Shown here: positions 5,045 through 8,670 of the stretch, one piece after another | Numbering within the stretch: position 1 is the stretch's first letter | How the letters are laid out: every line of letters starts with the position of its first letter | Source of the DNA: JAHFOW01 sp964370795 | GTDB taxonomy: Bacteria > Planctomycetota > Brocadiia > Brocadiales > Brocadiaceae | Length of the DNA: 8,670 nucleotides | Assembly (NCBI GenBank): GCA_964370795.1 | Contig: CAYJME010000148.1 | Location: 1 to 8,670, forward strand | Direction of reading: 5' to 3' | The notes under the pieces: model-generated | What the model saw: only the letters and a program-made list of their open reading frames with translations | Told to the model about the DNA's origin: nothing | Database searches by the model: none | Position numbers and translations under genes: made by a program

Positions 5045-5141
5045 TAAAGAAATCGAAGCATTGAAAGGCGTGTGGCTCTTGCAACAGGAGGCAGAAAAGC
5101 GTATTCAGCAAATTATTGCAGAGGTATGGAAGTGGAATTAA
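5013..5141 (+). pseudogene. hsdS-like 3' end, remnant copy D
   Basis: An open frame ending at TAA 5139-5141 reads KIVVKLDKEIEALKGV, then QQEAEKRIQQIIAEVW, close to copy B. It is out of frame with the hsdM fragment that precedes it. The similarity to the C-terminal coiled coil of type I specificity subunits is the basis of the call. It ends 57 bases before the MazE-like antitoxin gene. The stretch between contains no clear gene. Confidence 0.5.
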
Positions 5142-5198
5142 AGATGCTTAGTTGGACAATGTAAAATTAAAAATCTAAAAAGATTAGGGAGGTAAACA

Positions 5199-5402
5199 AT
5201 GAAAGCTTATGAATACTACGCAGAGGTTTTGTCAGACGGTCATTTGTCAGTTCCTGAAAACTTAAAAGAAAAACTGAAACCAGACTCAAAGATAAGAGTT
5301 ATGCTTTTACTTGAAGATGAGGAAACAGATTGGAATAATTTTGCCATGTCAGAGTTCCTGAAAGGTTATTCAGAGAAAGATTCTATTTATGACAGGTTAT
5401 AA
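5199..5402 (+). CDS. MazE/AbrB-like antitoxin
   Basis: A 67-residue acidic protein, the right size for the antitoxin of a MazF-type pair. Residues 7-26 (EVLSDGHLSVPENLKEKL) resemble the swapped-hairpin DNA-binding start of SpoVT/AbrB proteins (D-G-x-L-S-x-P-E). The C-terminal half (EDEETDWNNFAMSEFLKGYSEKD) is acidic and probably the flexible toxin-binding tail. The start ATG 5199 has a strong AGGGAGGT at 5186-5193. The last 14 bases overlap the toxin gene, so both are made from one transcript. Autorepression is expected from the family but no operator is obvious. Confidence 0.75.
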   Translation: MKAYEYYAEVLSDGHLSVPENLKEKLKPDSKIRVMLLLEDEETDWNNFAMSEFLKGYSEKDSIYDRL

Positions 5403-5712
5403 CTTTGGGAATATTATCCTTGTTGGATTTCCGCATACTGATTTGCAGGATGTTTCAAAAAGGCCTGCAATAGTTCTTTATGATTCTGGCGATCAAGATG
5501 TGCTTGTAGCAAGGGTAACTACTCAGGAATACACTACAGAAACAGATTACAAAATCCTTCAATGGGGGAAATGCGGCCTTCTTGGAGAATCGTATATCAG
5601 ACTTGCTAAATTGGCAACTATTGAAAAAAGACATGTTATTAAACAATTGGGTACATTAGAGCCTGTAGAAATAAAGAATCTCAAGACAATTTTGAGAAAA
5701 ATGTTTTTGTAA
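5389..5712 (+). CDS. PemK/MazF family mRNA-cleaving toxin
   Basis: A 107-residue protein of normal MazF length. The family features are present: an N-terminal G-x-I-I-L-V-G-F-P with D-x-S-K-R-P-A-I-V-L, the central strand DVLVARVTTQEY, and C-terminal S-Y-I-R-L-A-K-L-A-T-I-E-K and V-I-K-Q-L-G-T-L. These proteins are sequence-specific endoribonucleases that halt translation when their antitoxin decays. ATG 5389 lies inside the end of the antitoxin gene, in a different frame. I see no truncation or loss of key residues, so this is the best-preserved toxin of the window. Confidence 0.85.
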   Translation: MTGYNFGNIILVGFPHTDLQDVSKRPAIVLYDSGDQDVLVARVTTQEYTTETDYKILQWGKCGLLGESYIRLAKLATIEKRHVIKQLGTLEPVEIKNLKTILRKMFL

Positions 5713-5728
5713 CAATCTCATTTCCAAA

Positions 5729-5745
5729 AATATTACGATAATATT
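5729..5745. promoter_or_regulatory. Inverted repeat AATATTA-CGA-TAATATT
   Basis: Perfect 7-bp arms around CGA, 16 bases after the MazF-like stop and 110 bases before the antidote gene at 5856. It is AT-only apart from the loop. It might be a binding site for a dimeric regulator such as an antitoxin, or a weak transcript hairpin. In such AT-rich sequence chance is a real alternative. Confidence 0.3.
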
Positions 5746-5855
5746 GAAAATATAATAAAGTGTTTTTGCGGAATATTAAAGTATAACTGGAAAAAATAAA
5801 ATGTGGATATGAGTGCTTGAAATAGTAATATAATTATGAGAGAGGAGATAAAATT

Positions 5856-6077
5856 ATGGCAACCATTAAAAATAAACTGATAGAAAATATTCAGTCCTTG
5901 TCGGATATGGAGAAGCTAGAATTCGTTGATTCAATCCTTATGCAGTTGGACAAACCAGACCCTGATATTGATCGCATATGGGCGAAAGAGGCGCGAAAAC
6001 GCTGGCAGGCATACAGGTCAGGCAAACTAGAAACGGTATCTTATGAACAAGTAATGGAAAAGTATCGCGCCAGATGA
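5856..6077 (+). CDS. Addiction-module antidote (Unstab_antitox, TIGR02574 type)
   Basis: A 73-residue protein of typical length. The N-terminal helical part (LSDMEKLEFVDSILMQL) and the signature D-x-I-D-R-I-W-A-K-E-A-R-K-R-W-Q-A-Y-R-S-G-K match the small antitoxin family that accompanies ParE/RelE toxins. The start ATG 5856 has GAGAGGAGA at 5840-5848. The stop TGA shares four bases with the next start (ATGA), so antidote and toxin are translationally coupled. It would neutralise the ParE-like protein and may repress the operon. Confidence 0.85.
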   Translation: MATIKNKLIENIQSLSDMEKLEFVDSILMQLDKPDPDIDRIWAKEARKRWQAYRSGKLETVSYEQVMEKYRAR

Positions 6078-6316
6078 AAATCCGCTTTCCCAAACCTGCT
6101 CAATTTGAGCTTGAAGATGCCGTTGCATGGTACGATTCCCACGCTGTCGGGCTTGGAACTCAGTTTCTGGACGATTTGGATCGGACTGCCAGAAGGATAG
6201 TTGCTTATCCCTTTGGAATTATTTATGGCGTTGATAACGATACTATCGTTATTGTTGCGATTGCACATTTGCATCGGGAGCCGCGATATTGGGCAGACAG
6301 GTTAACGAATAAATAA
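6074..6316 (+). CDS. RelE/ParE superfamily toxin with a central deletion
   Basis: An 80-residue ParE-type protein. Both ends are clear: the N-terminal KPAQFELEDAVAWYD, with G-L-G-T-Q-F-L-D-D-L-D, and the C-terminal FGIIYGV, then IVIVAIAHLHREPRYWADRL. In relatives of about 95-100 residues the segment between these carries W, several arginines and an R-F-P-Y motif leading into the G-x-x-Y strand. Here R-I-V-A-Y-P (residues 41-46) is joined directly to F-G-I-I-Y, so roughly 15-20 residues are missing in frame. The missing region normally holds basic residues important for activity, so the toxin is probably weak or inactive. Antitoxin binding through the N-terminal helices may remain. Confidence 0.75.
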   Translation: MKIRFPKPAQFELEDAVAWYDSHAVGLGTQFLDDLDRTARRIVAYPFGIIYGVDNDTIVIVAIAHLHREPRYWADRLTNK

Positions 6317-6337
6317 TTCTTGTGAAAAAGGTTTTGC

Positions 6338-6736
6338 ATGATGCTTACACAATCTGAAGCAGATGCCTTATTTGCAATGTCAAAAAAGCCGAAATCTAGC
6401 GATTCTTATACTTTTCCACATGCAGAGAGCAAGCTCGCTATCGAATTTGTGTCTTTAAATGGTAGAGAAATTTTCCTGTTTGACATCAATAGGGCTGGCA
6501 TTAAGATGACAAAATGTACTTACCAGAAACTGGCAAGACAGATAGAAATCTTGCGGCGGTTAGATAAGGAGTGTTGCCAAGAGCATGCAGGTGAAAATTC
6601 CTGTGCAATTAAATTATCCAGGTGCATCAATATTTTGCACGATCAAAAAATTACTTACCGTGTAAGCTTTCCAAAGCCTCCCATCGTTGATAGGCTTCAG
6701 TCAATTCACATTCAAGGGCGGATATCCTGGCCTTGA
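6338..6736 (+). CDS. DUF6978-like protein, probably truncated at its C-terminus
   Basis: Residues 3-76 (LTQSEADALFAM, then LAIEFVSLNGREIFLFDINR, then KCTYQKLARQIEILRRLD) resemble the N-terminal half of small proteins now called DUF6978; the family name is from memory. The usual second half, rich in H, P and W, is absent. From residue about 77 the frame reads through cysteine-rich, low-complexity sequence and its last 86 bases overlap the 3' end of the convergent uup gene. The tail is therefore probably not original coding sequence. The start is ATG 6338 or 6341, 21-24 bases behind the ParE-like stop, so it may share that operon. The function is unknown. Confidence 0.5.
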   Translation: MMLTQSEADALFAMSKKPKSSDSYTFPHAESKLAIEFVSLNGREIFLFDINRAGIKMTKCTYQKLARQIEILRRLDKECCQEHAGENSCAIKLSRCINILHDQKITYRVSFPKPPIVDRLQSIHIQGRISWP

Positions 6737-8465
6737 TATTTACGAGATCCTCCTTCCCCTTTTGGAAAAACATGGGGTCACCCATGGCTTGATGCAGTTG
6801 CTGTTGTTCTGCTTCCAGGGTTTCAATACGCCTTGGCAAGGCTTCGAGTTCACGTTGTTCCTTAAAAGTGCGCTTGCGAGGCCGTTCGCACTGTTTGCGC
6901 GCCAATTCCGCCTTCGACGGAGTCTTCTCCGTAACATTTTTCTGTCTTACTTCGCTTTGGCGCTGCCAATCGTCATATCCGCCAATATACTCATTGACCT
7001 TCCCTTCCCCTTCAAACACGAAGGTGCTGGTTACTACATTATTAAGAAAGGAGCGGTCGTGGCTGACTAAAAGGAGTGTACCCTTATAGTCTAAAAGCAA
7101 TTCTTCTAACAGCTCTAAGGTCTCTATGTCCAAATCATTCGTGGGTTCATCCATCACAAGGACATTAGACGGTCTGGTAAATAACCGCGCCAGAAGGAGG
7201 CGGTTGCGTTCTCCACCCGAAAGGGCGTTGACAGGGACGCGTGCGCGTTCAGGTGAAAACAGAAAATCCTGCAAATAACTGATAACCTGCCGTGGTTTAC
7301 CGTTAATGATAACAATGTCGTTCCCGTCCCCTACGTTATCAAACACCGATTTGTCTTCTTTCAATTGAGCACGGAGCTGGTCGAAATAGGTAATGTTGAG
7401 ACGGGTACCATGGCGCACCGTGCCCTGCCGGGGATTCAATTCCCCTAACAGAAGTCGCAGAAGTGTGGTCTTGCCCGAGCCATTGGGGCCAATGATTCCG
7501 ATCTTATCGCCCCTCATAATCGCAGCAGAAAAACCGCTGATAATCGGTTTGGCGTCGTAACCGTAGGTGACATCATCAACCTTTATCACAAGTGCACCGG
7601 AACGTTCGGCTTCCTGGGTTTGCATGCGCACCGTGCCCATGACCTGACGCCGCTCCTGTCGGGACTTACGCATATCTTCCAGAGCCCTTACCCGCCCTTC
7701 ATTCCTGGTACGCCGGGCCTTGACGCCCTGTCGGATCCAGATCTCTTCCTGTGCTAATTTCTTGTCAAAAATAGCCTGCTGACTCCCTTCAGCATCAAGG
7801 ACTGCCTGTTTGCGTACAAGAAAGGTCTCATAGTCACACGCCCAGCTGGAAAGACTTCCCCGATCAAGTTCAATAATGCGGGTGGCCAGTTTCTTCAGGA
7901 ACGTACGGTCGTGGGTAACAAAAAGTATCGTTCCGCCGTAACGCAGGAGAAATTCTTCCAGCCATCTGATCGATTCAACGTCTAAATGATTGGTAGGCTC
8001 GTCGAGCAAGAGAATATCGGGGTCACACACCAACCCCCTGGCAAGCAACACCCGGCGTTTGAGACCGGAGGAAAGTGTATTGAATTCAACATCGGCATCT
8101 AATTGCATCTGAGAAATGACCTTTTCGACCTGATGGTGTTTTTTCCACTCCCGATCAACGTTTCGTGTGGACTTACAAAGACCGGGCGCCTCAAACCCGC
8201 CGGATATGATATCGAATACAGTGCCATGTAATTCTTTAGGAATTTCCTGAGAAAGATAGGCGGTATGCATCCCTTTTTGCCGCACAATCTCACCTGAATC
8301 GGGTATCAAGTCACCATGGATCAGTTTTAACAAGGTAGACTTGCCCGTGCCATTGCGACCAAGAAGGCATACCCTTTCACCCCGTTCTATCTGCAAATTC
8401 GCATGCTCAATCAACAAAGGCCTTCCAAAGCCCATAGTTACATCCTGCAAGCTTAATAATGCCAC
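6651..8465 (-). CDS. uup: ABC-F ATPase, Uup type
   Basis: A 604-residue soluble tandem ATPase. ABC domain 1 has Walker A GRNGTGKS (36-43), signature LSSG (131-134), Walker B ILLLDEP (151-157) and H-loop THD (184-186). Domain 2 has GPNGSGKT (326-333), LSGGE (415-419), VLVMDEP (435-441) and SHD (468-470). A basic linker (about 225-290) joins them, and a charged C-terminal coiled coil (about 515-604) is the mark of the Uup branch. E. coli Uup is slightly longer (about 635). ABC-F proteins bind the ribosome; Uup also affects precise excision of transposons, and its C-terminal domain binds DNA. The start is GTG (8463-8465) with GGGAGG at 8472-8477, six bases upstream. It is transcribed opposite to all other genes, is more GC-rich, and looks like native backbone at the island edge. 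Confidence 0.93.
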   Translation of the reverse strand: MALLSLQDVTMGFGRPLLIEHANLQIERGERVCLLGRNGTGKSTLLKLIHGDLIPDSGEIVRQKGMHTAYLSQEIPKELHGTVFDIISGGFEAPGLCKSTRNVDREWKKHHQVEKVISQMQLDADVEFNTLSSGLKRRVLLARGLVCDPDILLLDEPTNHLDVESIRWLEEFLLRYGGTILFVTHDRTFLKKLATRIIELDRGSLSSWACDYETFLVRKQAVLDAEGSQQAIFDKKLAQEEIWIRQGVKARRTRNEGRVRALEDMRKSRQERRQVMGTVRMQTQEAERSGALVIKVDDVTYGYDAKPIISGFSAAIMRGDKIGIIGPNGSGKTTLLRLLLGELNPRQGTVRHGTRLNITYFDQLRAQLKEDKSVFDNVGDGNDIVIINGKPRQVISYLQDFLFSPERARVPVNALSGGERNRLLLARLFTRPSNVLVMDEPTNDLDIETLELLEELLLDYKGTLLLVSHDRSFLNNVVTSTFVFEGEGKVNEYIGGYDDWQRQSEVRQKNVTEKTPSKAELARKQCERPRKRTFKEQRELEALPRRIETLEAEQQQLHQAMGDPMFFQKGKEDLVNIKARISALECELTEAYQRWEALESLHGK

Positions 8466-8494
8466 GAATATCCTCCCGACATAATTCCTTCACC

Positions 8495-8528
8495 CATTCC
8501 TTATACTTAAATTTAGCGATAAGGAATG
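8495..8528. promoter_or_regulatory. 10-bp inverted repeat upstream of uup
   Basis: CATTCCTTAT (8495-8504) and ATAAGGAATG (8519-8528) are exact reverse complements with a 14-base AT-rich loop. The element lies 30 bases before the uup start codon on its transcribed strand. It could be an operator or a leader hairpin in the 5' untranslated region; it is not followed by a T-run on the - strand. No convincing -35/-10 pair was found nearby. Confidence 0.45.
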
Positions 8529-8616
8529 TAATTGTCTGCAACCAATTTCTGTAAATGCTCTGATAATTTTATCCATAATGTCTTAAAATACAAGATAACG
8601 GGAAATATATCCGGCG

Positions 8617-8652
8617 GGTTTGAAATAACTTGTTACCAAATAATTTCAAACC
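8617..8652. repeat. 10-bp inverted repeat at the window end
   Basis: GGTTTGAAAT (8617-8626) pairs with ATTTCAAACC (8643-8652) across a 16-base loop. It is followed by CCACAGAGGCACGAAG, a type of string I recall from dispersed non-coding repeats in environmental genomes. It may mark the edge of a longer repeat or a gene end lying outside the window. The 140 bases between this element and the one upstream of uup hold no gene that I can see. Confidence 0.4.
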
Positions 8653-8670
8653 AGCCACAGAGGCACGAAG

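Noticed and set aside
371..5141. Reading the four repeated tails as the 3' end of hsdM
   Set aside because: HsdM C-termini that I recall do not have the K-I-V-x-K-x-D plus LxxEAE pattern, whereas HsdS C-terminal coiled coils do. A search would be decisive.
6687..7070. 127-codon + strand frame within uup
   Set aside because: Antisense shadow of the Uup coiled coil and second ATPase domain; no ribosome site or family match.
8036..8076. LSSG in place of LSGG in the first Uup ATPase domain as a defect
   Set aside because: The rest of the site is intact, and variation at this position is common among ABC-F first domains, so I do not regard it as damage.

Overview
This window is most likely a bacterial chromosomal accessory region, a decaying defence and toxin-antitoxin island, next to one ordinary housekeeping gene. 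Positions 1 to about 6640 are AT-rich, with many short genes on the + strand, ATGA or TAATG overlaps and several gene remnants. Positions 6651-8465 hold a visibly more GC-rich, full-length ABC-F gene (uup-like) on the - strand. The family mix (DUF433/DUF5615, PemK, ParE with its antidote, YhcG/DUF1016, DUF1828/1829, CD-NTase + SLATT) is typical of environmental bacteria with large accessory genomes, such as anammox Planctomycetota, Desulfobacterota or Nitrospirota. The sequence alone does not fix the phylum. No rRNA, tRNA, transposase, integrase or CRISPR array is visible.

Layout, left to right: the end of a TPR-like protein (2-295); a debris stretch with an hsdS-like 3' end running by ATGA overlap into a truncated AlbA_2-domain gene (371-624) and two related hairpins (602-681); a DUF1828/DUF1829 gene broken by an internal deletion (746-1271); a second hsdS-like 3' end (1298-1432); a DUF433 antitoxin-like gene coupled to a DUF5615 toxin-like gene that has become a chimera with YhcG nuclease fragments (1483-2387); a scrap of hsdM start joined to an hsdS-like end (2454-2641) whose stop codon overlaps the start of a CD-NTase gene; the CD-NTase with a two-TM SLATT effector (2641-4019), a compact CBASS-like pair; a C-terminally truncated YhcG nuclease (4192-4941); a second hsdM-start/hsdS-end scrap (4943-5141); a MazE/MazF-type pair (5199-5712); an antidote/ParE pair whose toxin has lost a central segment (5856-6316); a truncated DUF6978-like gene (6338-6736); and uup in the opposite direction (8465-6651).

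The main unifying observation is that the same degenerate segment, which I read as the 3' end of a type I restriction specificity gene (hsdS), occurs four times, each time just upstream of a different defence or toxin-antitoxin cassette. Twice it is preceded by the same hsdM start-codon fragment at a similar joint. This suggests that the island was built from several type I R-M operons that carried different cargo genes behind hsdS. The R-M genes were then largely deleted, and the cargo plus short operon scars were kept. The intact-looking products are the CD-NTase/SLATT pair, the DUF433 protein, the MazEF-like pair, the ParE-associated antidote and Uup. Several other genes are chimeric or deleted.
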